Translations under genes and position numbers: made by a program
Shown here: positions 12,259 through 25,690 of the stretch, piece by piece
Position numbering within the stretch: position 1 is the first letter of the stretch
Layout of the letters: each line of letters starts with the position of its first letter
From: Spisula solida
Lineage: Eukaryota > Mollusca > Bivalvia > Venerida > Mactridae
Assembly (NCBI GenBank): GCA_947247005.1
Contig: OX365948.1
Coordinates: 57,318,401-57,382,400, forward strand
Direction of reading: 5' to 3'
DNA length: 64,000 nt
Notes under the pieces: generated by a model
Seen by the model: only the letters and a program-made list of their open reading frames with translations
The model's database searches: none
Told to the model about the DNA's origin: nothing

Positions 12259-15200
12259 CATACTTAGATTTTGTGTACTTCTTCTTGAAAAGAATGCTCT
12301 GTCTATCATGCTGCACTGGAAAGTAATGCTTTAACTGCAATATCGCACATAGAGTGTCTCCCTACCTACAAATCCAACATGACCTTAGGTGAAATATGAC
12401 ATAAAATATATAGAGAGCAAGCAATCGGATATAGTATATAACCCACGCCCTTGACTAAATCCGATAACTTCATTTTTTCTAAATAGTATTGTGTTCTATT
12501 CAATAGTGACAAAATGTAAAATGTTGAATAACACAAATAACTCGGCCCAACTGATCAACACACAATAGTGATATTTCGTATTTATTATATCTTCACTATT
12601 ATGTTATTTTAAGAGCATTTATTTTAAGAGCATTTATCTATAATTTTATATATATTCACAAAAGGCCAATGAATGTGACATACCTTATATTTCACATTCT
12701 TCTGAAAACTCATTTCGTAATCTTCAACTGAAATGTCGAATATAATTCACAGTAAGACATTATTCTATTAAATTATTTATCGAGACGATTTCCGTCTCAG
12801 TTGTAACATCTTATGTATCAGAATGAACTATCATGAGAACAAATTTCGCATTGCCATGCTACAGAAATGCGTATATGTCACATCACGTATGTTTTTGTGA
12901 ATTACCTAGAATTTAGTATTCACACCACGCCGCTGCCACATATGTAATTTTCATGTGGACGGCAGACGCCATTACCATTTGCGCTAGGTTTCCTTGGAGT
13001 GGTCGACATGTACTAGCCAGTATGGTCTGACGTCACTCTACTATAGAATGTTTTGTCATAGATTGTTGGTACCTCTAATGACAAGCAATTCGAAAATGCC
13101 AATTATGGGGGCATTCGGGGTGCATAATCTGTCGGCTCCGGCTGGAACTCATGTAGAAATATAAGACAAACTGGTCAGTACACTTACTAATAACCATACT
13201 ATATGACCGGCTACAAAACATATTTTAAATTGGTGTAAAAAAGAGACAATGGACTTAAGAATGTTAAGTGCAGAGCACTAAACAGTATTAGTTACAGATG
13301 TATATAAACCCTATACGTTCTTTTATGTCATAACAACAGAGAGTTCAAACCAGAAGTAATTGAGTCTAGTTCACTCGCAATTACATTAGCTGATACTTTG
13401 TATGATAATTCCCGAATACAATCGAATGGTTTAAGGCGATTACTTTGTGGTGCGTGATATATCAGACGAGACAGGGTTTACTCCGGACATTTCCATCATG
13501 AGCTCGTAGGCAGTTGATCATATCCAGCAGGGACACATGTGGGTGGTTCAAAGCGAAACCTTTCTGTTTGTGTTTATGTATAGTAAGATCATCATTGGGC
13601 TTGTGTGGCTAGGCGATGCTTCCGCGTCTGTATAGCTTTGGATTGCCTGTGCATTACATTATTTAATTAATATGAAGGCTAAATAAAGAATAAAACAATC
13701 AAATGTACTTTAAACTTGTGGCCTTAATTTTAAGGTGGTCTTGTTATCGATGTCGATTTAGGTGAGGTTTTGCAGTATATGTACATGTAATTATAGCAGT
13801 TTAGATGTCTTGCCTTCCATCAAGTAGACCATACTATATCCTTGATGTATCTATATACCTATGTGTATTGTACAAATATATATGTATTTTAATATGCATA
13901 AACAAGTACAAAAGGCGTAGTTAGTAAAGAATAAAGTCGGCTTGAAATTGACATTTCACGAAACGATCAATAATACCCAGTGCAAACGTCAACATATTTA
14001 AAAAACAACTGCTATACAATTTGACAACGTTTGATTGGTCTGTTCGACGCAAGGTACGGGGTTACTTAAATTATGTTAATTATGTAATATTTGGAATTAA
14101 CATAATTATAATGGCCGAGAAATAATTCTTTTTTTAATAAATGCCACATTTTAAAAATTATGACAAACTTTATGATAATGCAACTGCTCGCTTATGTGAT
14201 CGTTCATCGTTAATACATACATAAACACGCGGAAGTATGATTAATCACATCGGGCTGATTAATTTGTAGCAATATAGGAACAAAAACCAAGGTCACGAAA
14301 CCAGTACAAAAATATAAGTGCAAGTAGAGTCGAATGTGTACATCATGAATAAAATACTTAATCTTCCAGTCTACATAATGATACGTCTTCCATATTTGAT
14401 AATAAACTGTTTGATTTATCGACTTAGATGGCGATAAAGTTCTTGTTTTAACAGCGTTCCAAACCACGTGGCAATGGTTTGTGAATCGGATTCTGAGACA
14501 ACCGAACCTCGTTCGGATCACTTGATTTGTTCGGTTTTCATAATTATTCGATATTTCTGGATATATTTTAGTTCGGCTTTAATTAGGGTGTGATGTATGA
14601 GCTTTTACGAATATACTAATCTGTTGTTGACAATTCACTAGTTCCGGTTTTCTAAATACATGTAGTTTTTACATTGAAACAAAGTGGGCAATTTTCGGGA
14701 CCTACTATTTGATGTGTTTTGACTGAATTCCGGTTTCCTAGAAATCCTGTCCCTCTGGTTACAGTATGTATCTATACTCAGTACATTTAAAAACGTACAC
14801 TACCGAGTTTCTTTTGTTGACTCGCATAAAACTACTTCAAATGGACTTAAAGGTGCTGCCTCACAGATTGGGCTAAATTTTTTGAATATCGTGATTTTTT
14901 AAACCTAACCAAGTATTGATGTAATAGAAAGCTACTGACGGTTGTTTTATGAAAGATTTGGTGCAGATAAGCAATTTTAATCACTCTCAATATCGCTCAC
15001 CAAGTTTCCTTAGCTACTTTGTTATATTTGTGTAGCAGGTATCCAGTATTTCATCGGAAATTACATATACTTTCATAAACGTTTGTCACAATACAATGAA
15101 ATCATATTAACAAATATTGAGAATGACACCTAGTCTGCGTTTTTAAATGTACTGAGTATTAGTGCGTTTTATATTCATATCTCATTCTCAGCTTGTTACT

Positions 15201-15887
15201 CGGGATGATATAGATATTGACAATGAACAACCCAAGAGAAATGTACTGGCGTGCATAGAATGTCAAGTGACATTTTGTTACGGTTAAGTCGAGCAGCTGA
15301 CAACAAATGAGGGAAAAAAGAAAATCTGTATAGACAGACACGATAATTGGTATTTTATTGTTACGTAATCTTAATTCCCTTTTTCCCTCGCAACTTAAAT
15401 GTCAATAATCTAAGAGTCGTATACTAGCGAGGGACATTGTACGTTCATTCTAATCCAATTTAATAAACAGTTTTCATTGACATACGTGCATGGCAAAATG
15501 TCATACAAATCAATAAGATATCTCAATAAATTGTTGGTTTTTTATTGTTTCTTGGAATTTGAATTTTGCTTAAATACAATATACTTGCTACCCCCTCAGA
15601 TATCTAACCCATGTCCTTTCGGTCCCATGCTAGTGCCGTACCTCAAGGCAACCGCTCCACACGAACATGAATTATTTGGCAATAGAGTATATAGTTTTAC
15701 AAATATTGTTTTAGACACTCTACTAGAGTTTGTCTACTGAATAAACAGTTTACAAAATGTATTATACATTATGTCTGTCTATATACAATGGTCTTGTTCA
15801 AAGTGTTACAATGTGGGGAGCTATCAGAACTAGCTCGATCACACTTAATATGTTGGTTTAGTTTAATCTAAACTATACTTAAATGAT

Positions 15888-17343
15888 AAATGCTGTACAC
15901 TATCAATCTCACCAATATTCGTGTACCAAATTAGAAGCTCATAATTATGCTTCATATGAAATGTCATTTTTGCTGATAAAAAGATAATAGTAATAAGGAC
16001 AGAGAAGGCAGCATTCAACAGATACGGCAGAGCACGAATGGTTAAAAAAAGAAAGAGATCACAAACATTACTAATAAAAGTCACACCTATCAAAATGAAG
16101 AAGAAAATATATTAAACCAAACAGCTATCATGTCTCACACGCCTGATATAGCATTGTCATATAGAACAGTTCAGTGACAAATAATGTGTTCCCTTTTTAC
16201 AGATGAGATACATATGAGATATAAAATCTTGTAACCAATACCGCCTACGAGCTCCTTTTTGTCTTGTGGGATTCCGGTGTGATAAATGATGTAGTTGTAA
16301 CTACCTGTGGGATTTACATACACATTGAGAAGAGATTATTTCTGTCACATAGGACATCAGATACCAATTACCAGCAGATATGAGAGTTGATCACGATACG
16401 ACAAAAACTCAAATGTGTTTGTACTATTAACATGTTTGTCTTCACATGCGATTATCTCCCTTTGTTCTTTCAACGACCTGTAAGATTTACGAATTGTTTT
16501 TCTATTCATAAACCACCAATTTGTTATTTCTTACTAATCGTTTCCCTTTGCTTGTTCCATTCATAAACCACTTATAAAATTGTTGTTTTTGGGAACTGTC
16601 TCCCTTAGGTTATTCCATTCATAATCCACCAAATTCTCAATGTAAAGTAACGGCCCCAGATTGTAATGTGTTAAAGATAATGCAGCCTGATAACACAAAG
16701 ATCAATAGAAGGAAGTACCACAGCCCAGCTTCAACATATACCTAACCAGTACCAAGCTTCCGTTATACAACGAATAAGCAACTTCTGCACAAGTGGAGGA
16801 AAACATCTACAGTGTTGGCATTTTTTCATATAGCCACCCGTCCTACCCGTATAGCACAGTGGATTTATAAATGCACTTGACTGTGTCAACCTGGCACATG
16901 CGACAGATCAGATCCACCAAACCATGTAGAGAACGTCTTTCAAGTTTTAGGCCCACAATTCTAGTTTCGTGTCGCACTATAATGTTTGAACGTAGTAAAA
17001 GGTGAAGTAATCCAGACTACCACACTTCCGGCATTCCTTTTAAAACAATGTACTCTTCTGTGTTATTTGGTTCCATCTATGTTTAACATGTTAAATTTCC
17101 GTGACTTATATGATCGAAGAATCCATTTCCGTTAACTGTAAGTGAAGTTCAGTAATTAAAGAACATATTCGTATAAATAATTAATCGAACAGACAACTGT
17201 GATCATGGTAGATAGGTTTGAATATCTACATTATGCGTTTTATTGGTAAATAAATTCCTTTCGTGGATAAATATTTTAGTCTTCATTCATTTGTTTTATG
17301 CGCATGGAATAGCTTTATTACATGTATAGTTTTGAGCCTGTGT
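15888..17343 (+). repeat. 1,456-bp segment present in B, deleted from A
   Basis: Copy A runs directly from the base matching 15,887 to the base matching 17,344. Most of this segment is present, inverted, at about 34,077-35,160 in copy C, so A has lost it. The first ~250 bp (about 15,888-16,136) is absent from C as well and carries a '+' copy of the dispersed terminal motif at about 15,990-16,015. That part is therefore a transposon insertion specific to arm 1. I see no gene in the segment. Confidence 0.8.
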
Positions 17344-17728
17344 ACGCTCAAACTTCAGTTCAAAGTGCCTCTACAAAGTTATTAGTGTACTTGAAATTCG
17401 ACATATTAAGTTTTCCCTCACGCATACTTACCGTCCTTTACATGTTAAAAATACTTGATGCATTGTACTAGGACAAAGACAGATAAAAAGCATCAGCGAT
17501 CACAATCAACACCAGAAACATGAAAAACATCAATGAAACAAAGTTGATAGTTGTGATAAGTAGTTCGTATTGCTGCTATTTTCGAAACCAGTAGTAGCTT
17601 CTGAACTCACAAGATAAGCAAGTATATGTATGTATTGGTGCTACATTCGAAAAAAGATGATGTAATATCTACTTTTGTAAAATCTACTTATTGCATCCTC
17701 TGAAATCACCTGCTTAGCAAATATATAT

Positions 17729-17971
17729 ATGTGTAATTATATTCCACGGAATAAGAAAGAAATAGGCACTATAGCCGTTTTACTGTTGGAACTGGGTCAT
17801 TCAGCTAGGGCATTCAGCTTTTTGATAGCTGAAACTAATTTATTCTACTTTTCGACAGCTTGGGCTTGGGCGAATCTTTTCTTGTTAGGTTGGGCATTTT
17901 GCCTTGTATCTGTTTTACGTTTTCTGTGCTCGGTTGGTCAAGTTATGTACTGCCTTCCCCGTCCGACTTAA
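17729..17971 (-). mobile_element. Dispersed short element ('GCAGCACTC' family), copy in B
   Basis: This is the near-identical counterpart of 2,216-2,440. Its end at 17,947-17,970 holds the intact empty site for the PIF-like element found in A. The 80-aa ORF here (17,729-17,971) is an element translation, not a host gene. Confidence 0.7.
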
Positions 17972-20702
17972 TATTATCTTTTTAACGTAGTGATAGGGAG
18001 AGTAATCCAGACTACCATACTTCCGGCATTCCTTTAATTACAATGTTCTCTTCCATGCCATCAGGTTCTATCTATATTAAAAATGTTAAATTTCCGTGAC
18101 TTAAATAATCAAATAAGCTATTTTGCTGGCTAAGTTGTATGCTGCATTCCCTGTCCGACTTTGTTGTTCGGAGAAGATAAATAAAATAAAATCATTGAAA
18201 CTCTATTAGCTTATGTTGTTTAAATAACTAATAAAGTTGTAATTGTTCTGATGGTTTTTGTTTTAAATTGTCCTATTATTGAGAAGGTCCTTACGTTCTT
18301 CGAATGTCCAGCTTTTGTTTACATTTTTTATATATCGATATATCGTGCAGTATAATTTGTCTAAGTCAGTACATGTATTTCTCCACCATGAAACAGAAAC
18401 CTAACGTGTGTCATTTGAATTATCGAGGAACGAAAAGCAAAAACAACAACTACAATACTTAATTTGTGACTGCTTTTATGTACCTGTCCATGCATATGTT
18501 TCTAATGGAGCTGTTGACATTCTGTCTAATCAAGCAGTACTGATTGGAATCATTGTTTGGGTAAGTCGTTACAGCATTGGTCGTCTTTAATGTATTGTGA
18601 AATGAGAAGATTCTATCACTGTATAGAAATAAGTGTTTGATAATCTACCGCAAATTGCTGACAGTTTTTTATTTCTAAGTTTCTCGTCTACTATCAGCAT
18701 CGATAAATTGGTTGATAAGAAAGCTTTCCAAATGGTCTCTTTAATGCAAAATTGTGAATCTGTGTTAATATATGATGCCACAAGAAAATCAAGATGAGCA
18801 TGTGTAAATCACGGACTGTCTGTTGTTTTCCTGCTTCCTAATTAGGACCATTAGTCACTAAGGAACTAGCGAGGTGTGCTCTTAATGCTACCACAACATT
18901 ATTATTGGGCTGGTCTTTATTTGGATGTGTAATAATGTTTGTTTTTGTTCGACAGAAACAATCTTAAGTTCGTTGGCATTCGATTATACCCGCCTGTATG
19001 ATAAACAAGGACGAGGAGGTCTTTTCATTAATTGCTATACATCTTGCGTGAGCACTGCGACTTTTACATGGTATAATAGTACGAATTATTCACTTGGGTG
19101 TTATGATGATCAAGTCTCGTAACGATGCATGTAATTTTATCGTTATATCGTCAACACATTACGAGGTCATTATATGAGCACTTAACGTATTGTCTGCAAG
19201 CCAACTCCCAAAGGTTAATCTGCTACAAATATAAAGATAGGAACGATTTCCCAAGGTGTTCTAGTGTTGTCAACAGTTTGATTAAGGACGTCATATTTTA
19301 TTGCCTGTGTCGATGTTAATTTGCGACCGTCATAATACCATTGCAACAACCAGACTCGCAACAATGTTCGTGACCACTTAATGGACAAACACGACATATT
19401 TACGAAAAGTAATATTTTTTCTCGAAAATATAAATCACGAACTATTATCTCACGTGAAATTCATTATAAAGTGTTCGGATGTCACTTGATGTAAACGGTT
19501 CTGTAGTACGTTCGACAAGCCGTAACTCTTAAATTGGATTTAATGTGTCAGCATTCAACTCTCTCGCAAAACAACATTGTGACGTTAATAAATTAACAAT
19601 ATGAAGTGTCGAAGAAACAACTTTTTTGGGTTTGAATTCAACAAACCGTCAATAACGTACGCAATTTTCAATATTAAATGTCAACGAAACGATCAAGTTA
19701 AGTTTTTTATTCAGCAAACCGTCACACTCAAAACATGTTTACGACTCACTCATATAAGTGAGTCAGCACATTTTCTTCCACATGTTTAACAATTGTTTTC
19801 CTATCATTGAAAATGTCAAACAAACACATGAGATCTTCGTGACTTAAAAATAATTAATATAAAAATTATACAACAAAGACTCATGTTGCACCGAATCCAA
19901 TATGACTTAGATTACGTTTCGGGTTATATTTGTGTTTCTCTGTATTTCTATATAAAATACAATAAATATCATCAATTAAAAATGATATACTGTTTTATGT
20001 GCTAAATCTACTACCCGATTAGGTTACTATAATATGACATAATCGGTTAAATTTTATAGTATGCATGTATAATACATATCAAATTCACATATCGCTTTTT
20101 AATGCAATCGCTTGTTCCAAAGCTCTCTACAATCAACACAGTGACAGAGAACTATTTTGAAAGTAAATATAATATTTGGATAAAATACAATATTTACATT
20201 CAACAAAAAGATGAATTTCATCACAAATTCACAGTACAGCAGTACTAGCTGTATCGTTGCTGTGTTCACAAGAACAATGTAGTTGCAATCGTGTTATTAT
20301 TTGGTGCATCAGCAATTGTATTGCTTGGTTCGCGATAGCTTATTATGCATTGTATTACAATCCTTATTTAAAGAAATAGCTCTTGTGACGTCTGTTTTCT
20401 CCCAGATTCGTATCATTTTACATTCGCACCAGAAAGAATACATCAATATTGTTTGAAACAATGTGTGACTGACAAAATAAGACAACATAAATAGATAAAT
20501 ATATTGATATTATAAATGATATATGGTATGTCAAATTAAACAAAAATTGACGTATTACAATAATTATTGGGTTGTCATTAATCACTGTGGTAAATAAGTA
20601 GAAGACGATACAAAGAGAAACGCGGCTTTCTTACTTAATATAATCTTTTTGATCAGAATACAGCAGCTATCTCGCTCTCTCGCTTTCTCTTAATACATTT
20701 CT

Positions 20703-23690
20703 CTTCCATACAATTTCGTCTATAGACGTACCAACTTATTTCAACATGTCTGCTAACGGGAAATTTATTGTAAGAAACACGAGGAAATCCTGAATGTCAC
20801 TTATTTTATAATTTAGAATTCTTCTACTGTTACAGCCATATGCACACAACTTCATTTTCACGTGGTTATATTTATGCGAATTTCACACACCTTGTAAAAT
20901 CGCCTCCATGTAACATTATTTGTCTTCTTAGAACTTTTCTACGGTCGCAACTTACTGTGCAGACTTTATTTTCGCGTGGATATATTTTCTCTTTGAAATT
21001 ATTCGAGATATGAATGATTCGCGGAACGTTTTAGACATGAGCAATTTCACATAGTTTAGGTAAGATTTATAATATCTTTGCTTAATAGCTTCGCTTAATT
21101 GCCATAATCCCGTGTTTAGTCTATAAGTTGTGTGTGTAACTATTCTATATAATTGGGGACAAGTTATTGGTTTGTATTTAAAGTTCGCAAATTTGTATTA
21201 ATGCTGTCTCTCCTGTCCGATTGATATTATACTTTTGTCAATTGTTTAGATTGAATTAAGAATGACACAATTCGGACCAAACATTTTGATCGGTTTGACA
21301 GCATTCCGGTTTTCCAAAGTCGGGGTTTCTCAGATTACAATAGTATTATTCGACAAGACAACCATTAGAATATTATAACAAAACTATTGCTTCTTGTATA
21401 GGTTGCATTCCGGAACTAACTATTCATTATCATTGGTTTACAATGTTTGTTAATTATTATTTAAATTTGCAAAATAGCAATTGTTGCATTGCATTGGAAA
21501 TCAAGCGACAAGTGTTTAACTTTGATTACAAATGCTCATATTCGAGAAAATTGATTAGCGAATTGGCGATAAAAATGACTTAATTCCATCTCTCCCTGTG
21601 GAGAATAGGCTATGGCTAAGTTCCCTCCATGTCTCTCTTTTCTGTGTTGTTGTTGCTGCTTCCCATGTTTTAGCCTATTTCTTTTCATTTCAATTCTTTT
21701 GTCGGTCTCCAGTTTCCTTAGATCTGCCACTTTTTCATTACGAATGTCATTGGGTTTACAGAAAAACAGTTTTTACGATAATTTCTGCAAGCAATAACAG
21801 TTGTCTGACACGGCTGCTAATACAATTATCTTGCAAAACATGCTAAATACTGGAAGAATATAACTCATTGAATTTCTTGGGCTTTTAAACGGATATGTGT
21901 GGGCGTCTTCTCAGTAAAGGCAAAACAAAGTGCGACGGTCTTCTCAATAGTACAGCATTGCTTTAAATTCAGTCTGCAGGAATACCATAGTCTTCATTGA
22001 TGGATGAGGATTCGTAATGCTGAATCTAAACGGAACAATGACTCAACGAGTTATAAATAATACATTGATATATACATATATTTGAAGATTAAATACATGT
22101 GTATGGTTTTGAGAATGTACTTATCGGTGCGTGAGATCATATGCGCATAGTTTAACTGGATCCCCCAATAAAGAACATATTGGCTAGGCATTATTGATGA
22201 CACGGCAGCAGATAAGGTGTATAAAAAGTGTTTATTACATCAAATCAGACATGTACTTTTAGATATCTTGGATAGTAAATTCAAACAAGTTATAAAAAGA
22301 AAGCTGATTGACAGACTTAAAGAAAAACAACAGTTTATTTTGATCATATCATTGACAAATTACGTCAAAATAGAATACATCGACGATTTGATGTAGTATA
22401 GTAACTTTTGGATCGTAATGTGCCGTTTTTAGACCCTTGTTTCATATTATTAAATCGACGTCCGTGATCGCATTGACATATAAGTTGAAGTACATCAATA
22501 CATTAACAGTGAATTAGATACGCCATAAGTGACGTTAATTAAATGATAACTTTCTGTTCTAACTGATCGGACAGTGAGACGATTAGTTGAAAAATTGATG
22601 ACCTAAGTCAAAAAATGACACAAGTAATATAATTGTTTGGTCGACCTAACACTTTAGGGAATATAAGCATTACAATACATGAGATCTTTAGCACAAAATT
22701 AAGAAATATCGTATACGGGCGCCTTAAAATATGGTTGTTCTCCTGTGTCGTTCAATTAGAAGGACAACGATCACGGACCTAGTTTCATTCTCATTTATTT
22801 TAGATCTAATGTGAAATATAATTACTCTAGACACCTCATTCCTGATGGCGTCCATCGCTTCAAATGAGGGCATGAGAGAAGTAATGTCAATTTTCTCTTT
22901 TAGTATTTGCTGAGCGCCAAGCACTTTTATATGACGATGCATTGGAGGAAACCCTGGACCTCAAACATTAAATGGACGCTCTACCAATAGGCTATATAGA
23001 CGGATAAATAAATATTGCAACTGTTTTAAAAATAATTAGTTCACAAATCACCCGGACGCCTGATTAAACTGAACTCGTGAATTCTTGAAGTTGAAATCGT
23101 GATTTCAATAATTTGAAGTTATGAACTCCATACACAAGCAACTCAAATTTCTCTCAAATCTTCATCATGCGGCATTAAATAGGGATTGTAATGTAAATAC
23201 CCTTAAGCTTTTCCTGAGTGCTAATTAATGGTGACGTCATTCTTCATAACAGAAACATATACGTTTATAATTATGTCAATGATTTGAACAATCAAAATCA
23301 GACAAAAAGTATTATCACCTTCCTACCAGACCTAATACCAGTAACACGAGTTCAATGACATCACGGACAATACCTAAAGACAAAAGCGCACTTTCTAGTA
23401 ATAATGATTGTGTCAAGGAGCGTTGGACGATACAACACTAATAATGCGTTCATGGAACAACGAATTAAGTTCCGAGATTTAATGTTGTAACTAAATATAA
23501 TACAGTCGGACCCCATAATACAAACGTCAATGTAAGTGGTTAAATGAACAGAACAAAAGGGGGTTGTGTGTCGTATATGAAAAAAATTATTTCGACACAC
23601 GTGGTGAACATACATGTACAACGAAGCTTTGCAATCCAACTTCAATAAAATACTGAAACCGGTAATGAGATACTTATCAGTCAGCCAACT
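20703..23690 (+). repeat. Inner end of arm 1 of the old inverted duplication
   Basis: This stretch continues unit B beyond the tandem-duplicated part. Homologous pieces occur in the same order in copy D: 20,705-20,930 against about 29,220-29,470, 21,735-21,830 against 29,795-29,890, 22,310-22,810 against 30,200-30,720, and 23,620-23,690 against 31,615-31,680. No gene is evident. An insertion at about 21,545-21,735, absent from D, has a pyrimidine-rich plus strand and short ORFs on both strands that I cannot assign. Confidence 0.75.
22926..22996 (-). repeat. tRNA-derived SINE head, probable
   Basis: On the minus strand the sequence reads AGCCTATTGGTAGAGCG, which resembles a polymerase III A box, followed about 30 bases later by CCAGGGTTTCCTCC, a degenerate B box. 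The spacing is tRNA-like but the arms do not fold into a good cloverleaf, so a tRNA-derived SINE fragment is more likely than a functional tRNA gene. Confidence 0.4.
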
Positions 23691-23929
23691 TATACCTAGA
23701 AGTACAATGTGAAATGATTAAAACATCACCACATACATTTCAAATCGTATTTAAATCTATCAGACAGAACTTAATGCCGGTATATCAATATTAAATGTGA
23801 CGTCTTGCAGACGGTATAAGTTGAATACGTGAAAGATAATTGTGCACACAGACGTGTAATCTTGCGAGTTGATTAATATGTACAACACCTCTACTGTCCT
23901 ATGTGAAGAGCTAATACATATCAAATCAG

Positions 23930-24617
23930 ACTAGAAAGACAGCCCTCAACAGAAACAGCAGATAACGTAAGGCACAGACAGGAACAGCACAGAACGTAAG
24001 GCACAGACAGGAACAGCACAGAACGTAATGCACAGACAGGAACAGCAGAGAACGTAAGGCACAGACAGCAACAGCAGAGAACGTAAGGCACAGACAGGAA
24101 CAGCAGAGAACGTAAGGAACAGACAGGAACAGCAGTGAACGTAAGGCACAGACAGGAACAGCAGAGAACGTAATGCACAGACAGGAACAGCAGAGAACGT
24201 AAGGCACAGACAGGAACAGCAGAGAACGTAAGGCACAGACAGCAACAGCAGAGAACGTAAGGCACAGACAGGAACAGCAGAACACGTAAGGCACAGACAG
24301 GAACAGCAGAGAACGTAAGGCACAGACAGGAACAGCAGAGAACGTAATGCACAGATAGGAACAGCAGGTAACGTAAGGCACAGACAGGAACAGCAGAGAA
24401 CGTAAGGCATAGACAGGAACAGCAGAGAACGTAAGGCACAGACAAGAACAGCAGAGAACGTAAGGCACAGACAGGAACAGCAGAGAACGTAATGCACAGA
24501 CAGGAACAGCAGAGAACGTAAGGCACAGACAGGAACAGCAGAGAACGTAAGGCACAGACAGCAACAGCAGAGAACGTAAGGCACAGACAGGAACAGCAGA
24601 GAACGTAAGGCACAGAC
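23930..24617 (-). repeat. 29-bp minisatellite, about 24 copies
   Basis: The plus-strand unit is 29 bp and contains CAGAGAACGTAAGGCACAGA. It starts directly after a family terminal motif (about 23,930-23,950), and single units of the same sequence occur inside other family members, for example at about 48,700-48,722. Because 29 is not a multiple of three and the minus-strand unit has no stop in any frame, all three minus frames stay open for 212-258 codons with a 29-residue Cys/Leu/Ser/Val-rich period. These ORFs are artefacts. The array lies in the spacer between the two arms of the old inverted duplication. Confidence 0.96.
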
Positions 24618-25690
24618 CAGAACATGCTATCAAGAAATATTACAGACCACAAGTACGGGACATAATGATAAACACAAAAATGAACAAGAAAATGCAATTA
24701 AACAGCTACAAAAATATAATGGAAATTGGACAGGGAAGGTAGCAATCAACGGAAACAGTCGAGCAGATAATTATCAAATCTCTGGATAGTCATTATCTGA
24801 AATTACAAAATAATTTCAAATTGAGTTTCAAAGTAATATCCCCATTCCAATTTTATGATAATAATTATACAGTATAACGGTAAAAAACTACTATTTTGAA
24901 TAGTTTTGTGTCGTCGATGAGTGATATACCGAGTGTTGTTACAACGATTACAGAAATCCCTAGATCGTGATTATTGTTAGCTAATGTATTTATAGCAATA
25001 ATCTCCGGATTGATAACCTATTAAAAACATTACTTTGTATAATAATATAACGTCTCATATGTACCGATACACCATTTGGTAGAGAGGTAGACTAACAGGT
25101 TCGATTCAATCAGCTTATGTTTATATGTGAAACTGGCCGCGGTCGTGTCGTCCAGGAGCGAAACAAGTGATGACAGGTGGTACCCTGTTAGTCCGTATTT
25201 TTGATGGAGCAGGATGAAAACGGTATAAAACTCGATAGGAAGTAGACAGAAAAAATGGAACTCTTTGACTGAATGTTTTTCTTTGCGTTATGACACGCAA
25301 CATTGATTTAGTAATAACGATACTTACTGTACTTATTGCGATGTGAATTTTTATCTTGTTTTTTTTTGTAATGGTATTTTGTAACTATTATCATCATAAA
25401 ATATCTTTCGCAAATACTTGATATCCGCCATTACCTCTCTACGATATGAAACCAACAGAAACAGAGTACGAAAGGAACACAAAAACACAATGTACATACA
25501 GCTAACTCTGCATTAAAGTGAACCCGGTGAAAATGACGAAAAATGACATATGGTGACTTAAGGTTGATTATTTCAATTTTAAAAACTATTATTGTTGACG
25601 TTTAGGAGCTTAAAATCAGATCTAATTCATGTTGAAATAAGTAGAGGCAGCACTCAACAGAATCATGTTTGTTTGTACATTTACTCGTAC
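24618..25690. other. Spacer of the inverted duplication, no gene seen
   Basis: This is AT-rich sequence with no ORF longer than about 60 codons. A degenerate family motif lies near 24,730-24,750 and a second partial one at 25,643-25,660, next to the start of copy D. A GGTTCGATTC-like B box at about 25,100 has no properly spaced A box. Confidence 0.5.

Larger units (their letters stand above)
6220..20702 (+). repeat. Segmental duplication copy B (complete tandem unit)
   Basis: This is the full ~14.5-kb unit. Its right part (14,079-20,702) is copied as block A at the window start. Its left and middle parts (about 6,730-18,367) recur in diverged, inverted form at 32,513-45,575, and its right part (18,369 onward) recurs in direct form from 25,691. 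I see no credible gene. The stretches 6,666-8,460, 8,640-9,720, 11,128-11,620 and 12,259-14,078 hold only AT-rich sequence and short ORFs that are not conserved in the inverted copy. Embedded repeats and transposons are listed separately. Confidence 0.85.

Noticed and set aside
15863..16093. 76-codon minus ORF resembling a membrane segment
   Set aside because: Overlaps a family terminus inside a segment absent from copies A and C; the hydrophobicity comes from AT-rich codons.
21598..21846. 82-codon plus ORF with a signal-peptide-like start
   Set aside because: Much of it comes from a pyrimidine-rich insertion missing in copy D. No downstream exon or domain is seen, and the opposite strand is equally open.
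23921..24697. 258-codon Cys/Leu-rich repeat protein on the minus strand
   Set aside because: All three minus frames are open because the 29-bp unit lacks stops; there is no start context or flanking exon evidence.
25070..25125. tRNA gene suggested by GGTTCGATTC
   Set aside because: The spacing to the A-box-like TGGTAGAG is too short and no cloverleaf arms pair.
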